Shown piece after piece: positions 23,220-31,441 of a stretch of 64,000 nucleotides of DNA. Below the pieces are notes generated by a model, which was given only the letters and a program-made list of their open reading frames with translations, searched no databases and was not told the origin of the DNA. How positions within the stretch are numbered: the first letter of the stretch is position 1; every line of letters starts with the position of its first letter. The translations under genes and the position numbers were made by a program. Origin of the DNA: a virus. The DNA lies in IMG/VR virus record IMGVR_UViG_3300043446_004437, positions 124,001 to 188,000 of that record; one strand, 5' to 3'.

Positions 23220-23617
23220 TAGTCCTTCTTAAATTCTGTCCAAGTTTTATCGCCAACACCAAAATATTCACGAGCAAGACCAGCTGCAACTATGTCTGTG
23301 TTAAGACAGTTACCCGCATCATCCCAAACTTTAGCAAGGACTCTTCCGTACTTTTCGTTTTTATCTATCACAGTTTCTATCTTAACCTTGTGATTTGCAC
23401 GTGTCAACCACTGATCTGTAAATTCTTTTGCGGCCAAACCTTTTTGTTTTTCTTCTACGTTTGAAGTGCGACTCTCTGGAGTGTTAACCCCATATAAACG
23501 AACTCTGCCTTTTTTAAGGGTATCAAAACCAAGATCAATGATGATATCAAATGTATCGCCATCAACTACTTTCTTTACCTCTGCATTATAAATCCACGGG
23601 TTTAATTTATCTGACAT
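23219..23617 (-). CDS. Thermonuclease (SNase family)
   Basis: A 132-residue staphylococcal-nuclease-fold protein: VKKVVDGDTFDIIID, then RVRLYGVNTPES with catalytic Arg/Glu, and EKYGRVLAKVW with the second Arg. No signal peptide, so it is intracellular or virion-associated. It degrades DNA/RNA; in phages such enzymes may recycle host DNA. Adjacent to the glycosylase-like gene with overlapping ATG. Confidence 0.9.
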   Translation of the reverse strand: MSDKLNPWIYNAEVKKVVDGDTFDIIIDLGFDTLKKGRVRLYGVNTPESRTSNVEEKQKGLAAKEFTDQWLTRANHKVKIETVIDKNEKYGRVLAKVWDDAGNCLNTDIVAAGLAREYFGVGDKTWTEFKKD

Positions 23618-23618
23618 A

Positions 23619-24422
23619 TTAATCTCTTTCTATTTTTAGTTTGTCGCATGTGTCGCGAAATATTGATTGACTTACTTTAAATTGTGCGTCGGCATGACTA
23701 AATCCTTCTCCAGGTTTTGGTGAAGATGCGTGCCAGCTATGCCCAATTGATACACTACCATCATATACTACATTATAACCGCGGTGACGTGCAAAATACG
23801 AACACCAAGTCTCTTCGTAATAATGAGGAGTTGGCAAAAAAGCTCCTATTATTCCTGGATATATTTTTTGATATTCTGGGTCATTTGTTAAAGCGTTCCA
23901 AACATATCTTCTAACAAAGTACGCTGAACCAGAAATTGTTACGCAAGAAATTCTGTCTCTAAACAATTTATCTTCTGGGTCATGTTGTCTCCAACCCCTA
24001 TGTGCTGGAGCTATATTTGTCCCAATAATTCCCGCATGAGTTATAAAACCATTTTCATCTCTCTGCTTAGGACCAAGTATGTGAATATCTTGATTCTCAT
24101 CAAATATTTTTTGGATAGCTAACAAATCATTTGTTGTTAGCCAAACATCTGCATTTAATAAACATATTATATCTCCAGAAGAACGACTAGCCATCCCATT
24201 GCATGCCGCTGAATAACCGATGTTATTGTTTTGCCAACCAGCGGTGATGAAATAATTATTTTTATTTTGCTCTATCCAAGACCAACTTCCATCTGTAGAA
24301 CCATTATCCGATATATAAAGATTCCATACTTTATTTTGCTCATTAACATCACTATGAAGTGAATCTAAAAAACGTTTAAGAAGATTTTTTGTATTATAAT
24401 TTACAACACACAAATCAATCAT
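23619..24422 (-). CDS. GT2 glycosyltransferase
   Basis: A 267-residue GT-A enzyme, third in the window. CVVNYNTKNLLKRFL at the N-terminus, ISDNGSTDGSW, and CLLNADVWLT (metal-binding) are typical of rhamnosyl/galactosyl-type GT2. HYYEETWCSYFARHRG fits the catalytic ED region. Substrate unknown; with the GTs at 128 and 21338 it argues for glycosylation of virion proteins or DNA. Confidence 0.88.
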   Translation of the reverse strand: MIDLCVVNYNTKNLLKRFLDSLHSDVNEQNKVWNLYISDNGSTDGSWSWIEQNKNNYFITAGWQNNNIGYSAACNGMASRSSGDIICLLNADVWLTTNDLLAIQKIFDENQDIHILGPKQRDENGFITHAGIIGTNIAPAHRGWRQHDPEDKLFRDRISCVTISGSAYFVRRYVWNALTNDPEYQKIYPGIIGAFLPTPHYYEETWCSYFARHRGYNVVYDGSVSIGHSWHASSPKPGEGFSHADAQFKVSQSIFRDTCDKLKIERD

Positions 24423-24424
24423 TT

Positions 24425-24691
24425 TTAAAATCTTTCTATCTTTGATTCTTGTATTACCATGTGGAAAGCATCTTCTGCATTAATACCGTGGTTTATAAAA
24501 CCACACATTTCTTGAACTGCTTTACTGATATCTTCTTCCAAGAAAAATTCTTTTAATCTATTTCTATATTGGTCTAAAGAAATTTTATTAGTTAGATTTT
24601 TAACGTCATTTTTTTTAAAAAAGAATGAAACTATTAAAACAGAGATTGCACCTACAATAAAATATCTACTATTACCATTCTTCTTCGTCAC
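24425..24691 (-). CDS. Small single-pass membrane protein
   Basis: An 88-residue protein. Residues ~10-26 (YFIVGAISVLIVSFFF) form a transmembrane helix; the rest is a charged helical domain with one Cys. It overlaps the previous gene by 20 nt. No family recognised; orientation would place the C-terminal domain in the cytoplasm. Confidence 0.6.
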   Translation of the reverse strand: MTKKNGNSRYFIVGAISVLIVSFFFKKNDVKNLTNKISLDQYRNRLKEFFLEEDISKAVQEMCGFINHGINAEDAFHMVIQESKIERF

Positions 24692-24908
24692 TATTATCCC
24701 CTAAGTAAGAATGATTAGAAATTGCTTTAGAAACATCTTCACTAATTTTTATAATTTCTAAACGTTCTTTTTCATCTTTTACCACTGCAACATAATGCGT
24801 AAGTGCATTAAAAACTTGCAGCATTTCTTCTGTTGTGATCACTAAATATGTTTGACCAGAAAGCAATTTAATGTTGATCTTTTTTTTATCTGTTTGTTTT
24901 TTAGCCAT
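24672..24908 (-). CDS. Hypothetical 78-aa protein
   Basis: A 78-residue acidic/helical protein (KINIKLLSGQTYLVITTEEMLQ, then a Glu/Asp-rich C-terminus). Likely a small beta-alpha fold. Coupled to the neighbouring membrane gene by a 20-nt overlap. Function unknown. Confidence 0.6.
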   Translation of the reverse strand: MAKKQTDKKKINIKLLSGQTYLVITTEEMLQVFNALTHYVAVVKDEKERLEIIKISEDVSKAISNHSYLGDNSDEEEW

Positions 24909-24913
24909 ATGTT

Positions 24914-25162
24914 TTATTTTCTATTTTTTTTATTAACTACTTTATCATCTATATCATAACCGCCAAACTTTTCATTGGGGTTGTATTTATATAGACAAAT
25001 ATTATTTGAATCCGGTTCAAAACTTATAAAGAATATATTTTTATCTTCTTCCGTTAAACCTTCTGGTGGAGAGGATTCTATAGCTATTTTAGGGTTAGAA
25101 CAACCATAGACTTGACTATGATTATTATACACAACTATATAATTTAGCTTGGATGCCGGCAT
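24914..25162 (-). CDS. Hypothetical 82-aa protein
   Basis: An 82-residue acidic protein (MPASKLNYIVVYNNHSQVYG..., ending VVNKKNRK). I chose the ATG at 25162 because it shares the TAATG junction with the two-helix membrane gene. No recognised domain. Confidence 0.6.
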   Translation of the reverse strand: MPASKLNYIVVYNNHSQVYGCSNPKIAIESSPPEGLTEEDKNIFFISFEPDSNNICLYKYNPNEKFGGYDIDDKVVNKKNRK

Positions 25163-25332
25163 TACAACACGCTCATCATAAAATAAGCTGCACAAAAAGC
25201 ACTAACAATAGCAATTATACTAGAAATAATTTTTACATTTTTATTTTTAGATACTTGATTGAGTATCTGCATGCTTATAGACCAATTGATAAACACAGAA
25301 AAAATAATAGAAAAAAATATATTTTTATACAC
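25162..25332 (-). CDS. Two-helix membrane protein, GTG start
   Basis: A 56-residue protein starting GTG (VYKNIFFSIIFSVFINWSI...) with two predicted membrane helices: residues ~4-20 and ~36-55 (IISSIIAIVSAFCAAYFMM). The GTG overlaps the ThyX stop (GTGTATAA), so it is translated by coupling. An internal ATG at codon 21 would give only the second helix. Small two-helix proteins are often holins or membrane-stress factors, but it lies far from the endolysin. Confidence 0.6.
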   Translation of the reverse strand: MYKNIFFSIIFSVFINWSISMQILNQVSKNKNVKIISSIIAIVSAFCAAYFMMSVL

Positions 25333-26029
25333 TACCAACCCCTACTAAACCATTAATGCTCACTGGGAAAACTGGTTGAACTAAATCAAACACCGCTCTA
25401 GCATAGTCTCTAATTTCTACTTGTGCTGCTTCTTCTAGGCGTTGATTCAAGAACAGTGCCACTGACTGCAAGCTACAAGTCCATCTATAAATAACATACA
25501 TTCCATATGCAGGCAAAAACAATCTTGCTTGTTCAGCTGCAACACCATTTTCCATAGCCATATTATACAGGGCCTCTCCCTGTTCTATGTACCTATTTAG
25601 TTCGTCTGTAAGCACCGCGCCTATCCACGGACCTATTGGTCCACCAGAACCCTGCTTTTTATTATCTGGTGCCAAACGCCATTCATCATTAGCGGGTACA
25701 TAGAATTCTGGTTCCATAGTTACATATCTTCTGGAAGATTCATTCCAAGCGTCCATCGTATGGTCAGAACCAACAACGTACTTCCAGTGTTGACGGGCAA
25801 CCATTAATGGAGCTTTGAATTCGAATGTCAACATCGCATGGCGAAAAGGTGACATGTGGTTTTCTCTAATTAAAAAATCAATCAGTTGAGCGTCTTTTTG
25901 CTCTAAATGTTTAGATTCTTTTGCAAAAGAAGCACGTGCTGCGTTGACGACAGAAAGATCACTTCCAAGACTGTCTACAAGCCTAACATATCCCTTGTCA
26001 AGGACATTGATAGTATTATCTAAATTCAT
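25325..26029 (-). CDS. thyX: Flavin-dependent thymidylate synthase, variant
   Basis: A 234-residue ThyX-type dTMP synthase (makes dTMP from dUMP using FAD and methylene-folate). It shows RQHWKYVVGSDHTMDAWNES and SRRYV, which aligns with the ThyX signature region but lacks the classical RHRx7S. FEFKAPLMVARQHWK and LEEAAQVEIRDYARAV also fit. AT-rich TGATATAAT ends 6 nt before the ATG with no ribosome-binding site, suggesting leaderless translation. It works with the RNR and dNMP kinase to make deoxynucleotides. Confidence 0.85.
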   Translation of the reverse strand: MNLDNTINVLDKGYVRLVDSLGSDLSVVNAARASFAKESKHLEQKDAQLIDFLIRENHMSPFRHAMLTFEFKAPLMVARQHWKYVVGSDHTMDAWNESSRRYVTMEPEFYVPANDEWRLAPDNKKQGSGGPIGPWIGAVLTDELNRYIEQGEALYNMAMENGVAAEQARLFLPAYGMYVIYRWTCSLQSVALFLNQRLEEAAQVEIRDYARAVFDLVQPVFPVSINGLVGVGSV

Positions 26030-26035
26030 AAATAC

Positions 26036-26044
26036 ATTATATCA
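26036..26044 (-). promoter_or_regulatory. Extended -10 promoter, leaderless spacing (thyX)
   Basis: TGATATAAT on the minus strand, 6 nt before the ThyX ATG at 26029. It lies between the RNR stop and thyX, so thyX and following genes can be transcribed separately from the RNR. Confidence 0.65.
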
Positions 26045-26052
26045 CAATATGG

Positions 26053-28161
26053 TTATTGGTTATTATCCTTTATAAATTTAATCTCACAAGAATCAGTTGA
26101 ACAGTATCTTTCGCCTATAGCATCTGCGGCCATACCGGCATAAACGCCAGTCAAATCTATCAACAATAGATTTAAACCAGCTTCTACATACTGATCTTCT
26201 GTTATTTGCGTGTAAGGCATTTGTGGATAGGTGTCGTTGCCGCTTGGCAAAAATGACACCGTCTTTAACTGGCCGTCATACATGTGCAAAACTGTGCCTA
26301 CGTGTTGTGCTTCCTTATCTTTATCAAAAGAAATGGTTACAGAAACACTATTATCAGACCAGTATCTTTGCGCAGTAGCAGCTAACGCCATCTTTTCAAA
26401 AATTGTTACATCACGCTCAGCTCTTGCAGCTTCTGATTTTATCGGGAAGTAAACAACAGCTGTTGTGTCAGGTGATTCTGATGCAGGCTCAACCCTATAA
26501 TTAGCCATCTTAAACAATGGCAGCATAGGATCATCATTTGAGAATCTAATTGTTCTATTAAAGTATTTCCCACCTGGTGTCCAGTGAACTCCTGGTGATT
26601 CACCAGCAAGAATAGACACGGTTCCAGATGGTTTAATGGTAGTCATCTTTATTGATTCGCGAATTCCTAACCATTCAGAATAAACATTATCATATCTCTG
26701 TATAGTCTTATAGCCCTGATCCATCCAATCACGAAGCGCTGGGATACCAAAACGATCTGCAAAGTTAGCAACACCAGACATAGAGGTGCCTATGCGACGA
26801 TTGCGTTGCATAATTGCATTAGTCTCTTCCCAGTGAGTAGGGAGCAGAGTTACTGTCTTGGCGTAGAGATACGCAAACTTTAGAGTACGCTTGTAGTCTT
26901 CTAAATTTTCGTGCCTATTTAAATAAGTTTCTACCAATGTACAACACTCAAAAGACTCTAACGATTGTTCTGCACATGGGTTATAGCCGGCAACTCTATG
27001 GTCTTTATTATTTGGCGGGTCTGCTAATCTTCCGTACTTTCTGGACATGTCCATCCATAAAACACCAGGCTCACCGTTTCTTGCAATGCCTTCTACAATC
27101 GCACTCAGGTCTTTACCCACTTCAGTTTCAACCGAGTTGTTAGACATCCACCCCCAACCTGGAGCAGTGGGGTCATAAGAGTTTCTTTCTGGGAAATGTT
27201 CTGAGTTCTTAAGATTTAAAAATTGATTATCATCAATTCTCCCTATCAAAAGCTCTGCCGAACGTCTTACGTTCCCGGAAACAACACAAACACCTATAAG
27301 GTTACCTATGTCTGCAATATCAACTCTTGTAAGCTTGTCTCCAGCTCTACCATCAAACATTTTTTTAATGTGTTTATGAAGCTTTTCAAGCGGCTCATGA
27401 CCGGCAGCTATTCCACCAAATGTTTTAATTGGCGTGCCTGATGGTCTTATCAAAGAATAATCAAAATAAACTTCTGCTTGACCAGACTTTAGATATGAAT
27501 CTATTAGCATTGCTGTTGATATATACCAGCCTTCTCTTGTATCTGGCACAACATATGTTGCCGTAGAAGGATCTGCTGGTGTAGGTTGGTAGATGACAAA
27601 GTCTTTATCCGCACCTTTGTCATCAAACCCAACACCAACCCCAAGCATTGATGCTTCCATTAGGAAAGAAAATGGTTTAGCTGGATTTAGTTTTGTCATT
27701 TCTGCTGTCGATACAAAAGCACAGTTTTGCAATGCGGCCGAATTTTTTTGGACATTAACAATGTTTGTTCCCATAGCCCATAATCCGCGACCAGGAGGAG
27801 TCCACTTTAAATTAAACAAACGATCAAAAGCCTCTTTTGCTGAAGCCTGTGCCTTAGCGTCATTCCACGGAAGTCTGCTCTTTTTGCAATGATCTTTTTG
27901 CAAAGAATACATCCCGTTAATTACACGCTCACACACATCAGACCAAGATTCTTTTGTGCCATCTTCTTTTAAACGAGAATATGTACGTAAGAAAGTTATT
28001 TCTCCAACAGAATTACCAGCTGCATCTCTATAGCCAAAAGGTGGTATAACATTTTTGTAACCAGCAATAAAGTCATCAGTTAACTTAAAAGAAAACATAG
28101 ATGATTGTTTGGTAGCGATTGGGCTTAGATCTGGATTACCATTCTCAATTTCTTCTGGCAT
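26053..28161 (-). CDS. nrdJ: Adenosylcobalamin-dependent ribonucleoside-triphosphate reductase
   Basis: A 702-residue class II (B12-dependent) reductase of the monomeric RTPR type (~740 in Lactobacillus). Active-site NPCAEQ and surrounding SFECCTLVETY, GTSMSGVANFADRFG and IKPSGTVSILAGESPGV are present, and a C-terminal YCSTDSCEIK carries the redox Cys pair. It reduces NTPs to dNTPs without oxygen or a small subunit. Phage carriage indicates a host with access to cobalamin. Confidence 0.95.
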   Translation of the reverse strand: MPEEIENGNPDLSPIATKQSSMFSFKLTDDFIAGYKNVIPPFGYRDAAGNSVGEITFLRTYSRLKEDGTKESWSDVCERVINGMYSLQKDHCKKSRLPWNDAKAQASAKEAFDRLFNLKWTPPGRGLWAMGTNIVNVQKNSAALQNCAFVSTAEMTKLNPAKPFSFLMEASMLGVGVGFDDKGADKDFVIYQPTPADPSTATYVVPDTREGWYISTAMLIDSYLKSGQAEVYFDYSLIRPSGTPIKTFGGIAAGHEPLEKLHKHIKKMFDGRAGDKLTRVDIADIGNLIGVCVVSGNVRRSAELLIGRIDDNQFLNLKNSEHFPERNSYDPTAPGWGWMSNNSVETEVGKDLSAIVEGIARNGEPGVLWMDMSRKYGRLADPPNNKDHRVAGYNPCAEQSLESFECCTLVETYLNRHENLEDYKRTLKFAYLYAKTVTLLPTHWEETNAIMQRNRRIGTSMSGVANFADRFGIPALRDWMDQGYKTIQRYDNVYSEWLGIRESIKMTTIKPSGTVSILAGESPGVHWTPGGKYFNRTIRFSNDDPMLPLFKMANYRVEPASESPDTTAVVYFPIKSEAARAERDVTIFEKMALAATAQRYWSDNSVSVTISFDKDKEAQHVGTVLHMYDGQLKTVSFLPSGNDTYPQMPYTQITEDQYVEAGLNLLLIDLTGVYAGMAADAIGERYCSTDSCEIKFIKDNNQ

Positions 28162-28169
28162 TTTGACTC

Positions 28170-28868
28170 CTATTGGTTAATCTTCTTGATGTATTTGGAA
28201 TTTGTTTTTTCAATCTCTGTAGCTTTAATTTTTAGTATATCTTGTACCGAATAAACCTTGTGTATTTCTCTTTCAAAGAAATAACCGCTTCTCCAGTTAA
28301 AAACATTATTAACATTCTTTTTGTGGTTAACAAACATATTACATACTACCGCTCCGCCATAAGACTTAACGATGTTTGCAAGTTTTATTTTCAATTCTTC
28401 AACATTTAAACTATCTAAATCTTCATTCTCTCTAGCTTTTTCATATAACCAATTGAAAGCTTGTCTATTCATTGGCGATATGTCTATTGGGTCTATGACG
28501 CCTAATAGTATTGCTTTATTTCTATTTTTTCCTATCTCAATATCTTCTTTAACAACTTTTTTAAATAGGTCAAACCAGTCTCTTTCATTGAATTGAACCC
28601 AAGCCGTACACCAAAACAAAAGGTTTTCTGGCGGAGAAGGAATCTGACTTTTCTCCGTATAAGGCAGTAGGGTAGCACAGCTTATTGCTCGCTTCATAAA
28701 AGCTTTTCTTGTATCTAAATCTTTAGATTTTGATCCAGATATTTCCCATAGCTTATTTATATTTTTTTTCCAGTCTGTTGGACCAAGAAATATGTTTAGA
28801 TATTTTTCTGCGACTTCAAAAGATATTGTGTCTTCTTCTATAACTTTTTCTAAAATATCTAAAGACAT
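28170..28868 (-). CDS. Hypothetical 232-aa protein
   Basis: A 232-residue protein, mostly helical, with conserved-looking WCTAWVQFNERDWFDLFKK and a C-terminal RSGYFFEREIHKVYSVQD. AAAGGATTATAA precedes the ATG. No motif recognised. It begins the nucleotide-metabolism transcript, just after the terminator region at 28919-29023, and its 3' neighbour is the RNR. Confidence 0.6.
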   Translation of the reverse strand: MSLDILEKVIEEDTISFEVAEKYLNIFLGPTDWKKNINKLWEISGSKSKDLDTRKAFMKRAISCATLLPYTEKSQIPSPPENLLFWCTAWVQFNERDWFDLFKKVVKEDIEIGKNRNKAILLGVIDPIDISPMNRQAFNWLYEKARENEDLDSLNVEELKIKLANIVKSYGGAVVCNMFVNHKKNVNNVFNWRSGYFFEREIHKVYSVQDILKIKATEIEKTNSKYIKKINQ

Positions 28869-28918
28869 TTATAATCCTTTATAAAACTACTAAAACTCAT
28901 AAAAGAACCTTATAAAAA

Positions 28919-28948
28919 GATTATCCCGCTCCTAAGAGCGGGATAATC
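28919..28948 (-). terminator. Strong rho-independent terminator
   Basis: Perfect 13-bp stem GATTATCCCGCTC/GAGCGGGATAATC, 4-nt loop, followed on the minus strand by TCTTTTTATA. It separates the structural block from the RNR block. On the plus strand the T-run is weaker but present. Confidence 0.9.
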
Positions 28949-28976
28949 CTTTTCTCATCGCTGAGCGTCGGTTTCC

Positions 28977-28995
28977 GTGATAATGATTATATCAC
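28977..28995 (-). promoter_or_regulatory. Promoter with inverted repeat
   Basis: GTGATA-7 nt-TATCAC inverted repeat that contains TGATATAAT on the minus strand (-10 at 28986-28991). A transcript starting here would run about 60 nt before the terminator at 28919-28948, so it may make a short RNA or an attenuated leader of the RNR block. The dyad looks like an operator overlapping the -10. Confidence 0.5.
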
Positions 28996-28997
28996 AG

Positions 28998-29023
28998 AAA
29001 ACATAGCGCTCACACTATGTTTT
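28998..29023 (-). terminator. Hairpin terminator after the structural operon
   Basis: Stem AAAACATAG/CTATGTTTT with an 8-nt loop, starting a few bases after the stop at 29029; on the minus strand the second arm ends in TTTT. Weaker than the hairpin at 28919, but placed as the first stop signal of the structural transcript. Confidence 0.6.
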
Positions 29024-29028
29024 GTTTT

Positions 29029-29661
29029 TTACAATGCTTTTGCGGATGGAACGCCTTTGTATTCTTTTGGATGTGCTCTACCGTAAATGGTAGTTGCATT
29101 TGGTTGACCGTATCCAGATTCGAATACTGTTGCGCTAGCAACACCATGGACATCAAATGGCCTAAAGTATCCAAATGATGCTGGTGCACCCTGGGCCTCT
29201 GTTCTTGGTGCGTGCCCAAACCCAGTTGGCATGACTTCTGCTGCGGCAACGCCGTCAAATACAAAGTTGCTGTAAAAGCCATAGTACAAACTTCTTTTAG
29301 CGTGACCGCCATTAAGAGCTTTTGCGCCTTCAATACCTTTGTATTCATGAGGACGGAATCTTACGCCATCATATGTTGCGGTACCGTCAGCAAATGTGCC
29401 TGCTAATGGAGTGGTCCCAACATATAAAGTTGAACCAGTAAAGAGCTGGGACATAAGAACGTTACCAGGACGGTTGCCTGTTCCTGGAGTATGGCCATTA
29501 TCTGGACCACCTCTTAACAATTGGCTAGTGTTGTATAGAGGGTAGTAAGAATATGTACCCTTGCCCTTTGCTTTGCCAGTCATTGTGTAATATGGGTTAA
29601 CCATATCGTTGGTGTTTTGGCCCTTTAAAACAGGTCTTGGACCAACATAAAATGTAGCCAT
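29029..29661 (-). CDS. Probable virion protein with internal repeats
   Basis: A 210-residue Gly/Tyr-rich protein starting MATFYVGPRPVLKGQNTND. It contains two copies of [RH]P[HK]EYKG[IV]xxAKAL (at ~103-116 and the C-terminus) and a looser repeat DGVAAAEVMPTGFGH/HGVASATVFESGYGQ. AAGGAG gives a strong ribosome-binding site, and the sequence is less AT-rich than its neighbours, as expected for an abundant structural or decoration protein. It is last in the structural block and followed by two terminators. Function inferred from context only. Confidence 0.6.
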   Translation of the reverse strand: MATFYVGPRPVLKGQNTNDMVNPYYTMTGKAKGKGTYSYYPLYNTSQLLRGGPDNGHTPGTGNRPGNVLMSQLFTGSTLYVGTTPLAGTFADGTATYDGVRFRPHEYKGIEGAKALNGGHAKRSLYYGFYSNFVFDGVAAAEVMPTGFGHAPRTEAQGAPASFGYFRPFDVHGVASATVFESGYGQPNATTIYGRAHPKEYKGVPSAKAL

Positions 29662-29743
29662 TATTAAATCTCCTTATAGAGGATTGATACCCATATAGTA
29701 AAATTGCATATGAGTTTTTTGAAGCTTTATTTGAAAAATAAAA

Positions 29744-31027
29744 CTAGACATTCAGGGTATCGTAATCAATTATCAAATCAGATAATACTGGAGCCGTTTT
29801 ATCTTCGAGCATATTAAGGGTTATTTCTATCCACACCTCAGCTGAAGCCCCGGGATTTGTAACGGTATATGAAGAATCAATAGACTCGCTACCAGAATCA
29901 AATGGATATATAACCCTATAGGAAAACGCTTGTGAAATCAACGATCTTGGAACGTTAAAAATTACCGGATCAACTGTTATTGAAGATATAAGCTTATCTG
30001 GTGGAGCTTTAAAGTTTAAAATAGTTTTTCCGGAAGAGGCAAACTTATCATATCTGACGTCAAAATCAGATAAACCATAAGTGTAAATATATTTATTTAA
30101 TTCTTTAAAATAGTTTTCTTGACGCAAAACCACTCTTATAGCCGTCATATCTAGATCGGCAAAATAGAAACACAGGGGGCCAGAATTTCTTATCTCATCA
30201 GAACCATTAATTATCCAAGCTCCAGGTGGAACATGCCCTACCGCCTCAACTTCACCATCATAAAGAGTATTATCATTTAACGGCGTCCACCCATCTGCGT
30301 CTGTTAGGGTCGGATTTGTTTTATTAGTATATTCAATGGAATATACATTTACTGAGTGCATTGGATATGGGTTAAGTTTTACGCAATTAGTTTTTAGCGA
30401 TCCAGTAAATTCAGCCGGTATCTTGCAATAGAACATCATCTGAGCTGCGCCCAGTGCATTTGTATCGGATATCAAGGTTCTACTCCAGACCTTAGATGGA
30501 TCATCCATTATTGCATTATATACTGGCGTTGTATTTACGATTGCACCAGGAGTATCTATACCGCCCAAATTGTTTTGGATATTAGTTTTAAACAAATCAG
30601 GGACTACTTGACCAGCTGAAGAATTATAAAACTTAACCTTTGAACTTGAGGCGTTTGGTACTTTGGGTAGAGTTATTATATTGTAATGTGGATCTACAGT
30701 TAACAGTTCATTGGGTCCAATTGAAAAATCTGTAGAATTAAATCTACTAAACTGAACCTGATTGAATGAATGTATAGATGCTCTATTACCACCAGCTTCT
30801 AAGGCTGAAATTCTATCTCTAAGATCATTAACCGCATTCGATAACATTGCTTGATCTTTCAACACTCTTTCAAAAGCTTGTTCCAATTTTGAATCAACAA
30901 CGTTTGCTTTATTGTATAAATACAATAAGTCTTGATAGTTCTCTTCTATCCTGGAGTTATAATCATTGCTGTCTACTGGCCCACCATACTGCATGTCTCT
31001 TTTTTGGGTGTTCATTATTTCTGCCAT
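29744..31027 (-). CDS. Structural protein, tail/baseplate (427 aa)
   Basis: A 427-residue protein. N-terminal ~80 residues are a coiled coil (NYQDLLYLYNKANVVDSKLEQ), followed by a long beta-rich part (e.g. YSIEYTNKTNPTLTDADGW, and a C-terminal WIEITLNMLEDKTAPVLSD). The design (coiled-coil stalk then beta domains) is shared with the next three genes and suggests fibre or baseplate attachment proteins. No known family. Confidence 0.6.
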   Translation of the reverse strand: MAEIMNTQKRDMQYGGPVDSNDYNSRIEENYQDLLYLYNKANVVDSKLEQAFERVLKDQAMLSNAVNDLRDRISALEAGGNRASIHSFNQVQFSRFNSTDFSIGPNELLTVDPHYNIITLPKVPNASSSKVKFYNSSAGQVVPDLFKTNIQNNLGGIDTPGAIVNTTPVYNAIMDDPSKVWSRTLISDTNALGAAQMMFYCKIPAEFTGSLKTNCVKLNPYPMHSVNVYSIEYTNKTNPTLTDADGWTPLNDNTLYDGEVEAVGHVPPGAWIINGSDEIRNSGPLCFYFADLDMTAIRVVLRQENYFKELNKYIYTYGLSDFDVRYDKFASSGKTILNFKAPPDKLISSITVDPVIFNVPRSLISQAFSYRVIYPFDSGSESIDSSYTVTNPGASAEVWIEITLNMLEDKTAPVLSDLIIDYDTLNV

Positions 31028-31028
31028 A

Positions 31029-31433
31029 TTATCTACCGTTCTCTAATCTAGTTACTTTAGTTTTTAATTTTGCCAAAATTGCCGATAACCCATTAAGCTT
31101 ATTCAATAAAAAATCTGTTTCTTGCTGAGGGTTTAAGCCAGTTGTATCATCATAGTAAACTTTAATTGGTCTTAGATCATAAAATAAACCGTCACTGTAT
31201 TTTTGATAATCTAATAAATTATTTAAATTTCCTACAAAATTATCAGAAATATTGTTTATATTTGATTCTGTTTTTGTTAATGAATTATTAATTTTATTAA
31301 TATCTATAATAAAAAAATTTGATTCACGATTTTCTACTGTGCTATTTCTTGCCCCTCTATAGGTTTGTCTAAACCTTCCAAAAAATGGCTGCATCACCGT
31401 GTCTTTGGCTTTGCTCAAATATGTTATTGGCAT
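31029..31433 (-). CDS. Structural protein (134 aa)
   Basis: A 134-residue protein, helical with an Asn/Leu-rich coiled region (INNSLTKTESNINNISDNF) and a C-terminal leucine-rich helix (KLNGLSAILAKLKTKVTRLE). Packed between structural genes; a baseplate or fibre connector is likely by context. Unknown family. Confidence 0.55.
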   Translation of the reverse strand: MPITYLSKAKDTVMQPFFGRFRQTYRGARNSTVENRESNFFIIDINKINNSLTKTESNINNISDNFVGNLNNLLDYQKYSDGLFYDLRPIKVYYDDTTGLNPQQETDFLLNKLNGLSAILAKLKTKVTRLENGR

Positions 31434-31441
31434 GGTTACCT

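Noticed and set aside
28950-29000. Hammerhead-type ribozyme (GAAA and GATGAG words)
   Set aside because: The core CUGAUGA and the flanking stems are not present in the right order on either strand.
29010-29348. 112-codon frame inside the 29029-29661 gene
   Set aside because: Gln/His-rich antiphase reading of a repetitive gene with its own strong ribosome-binding site.
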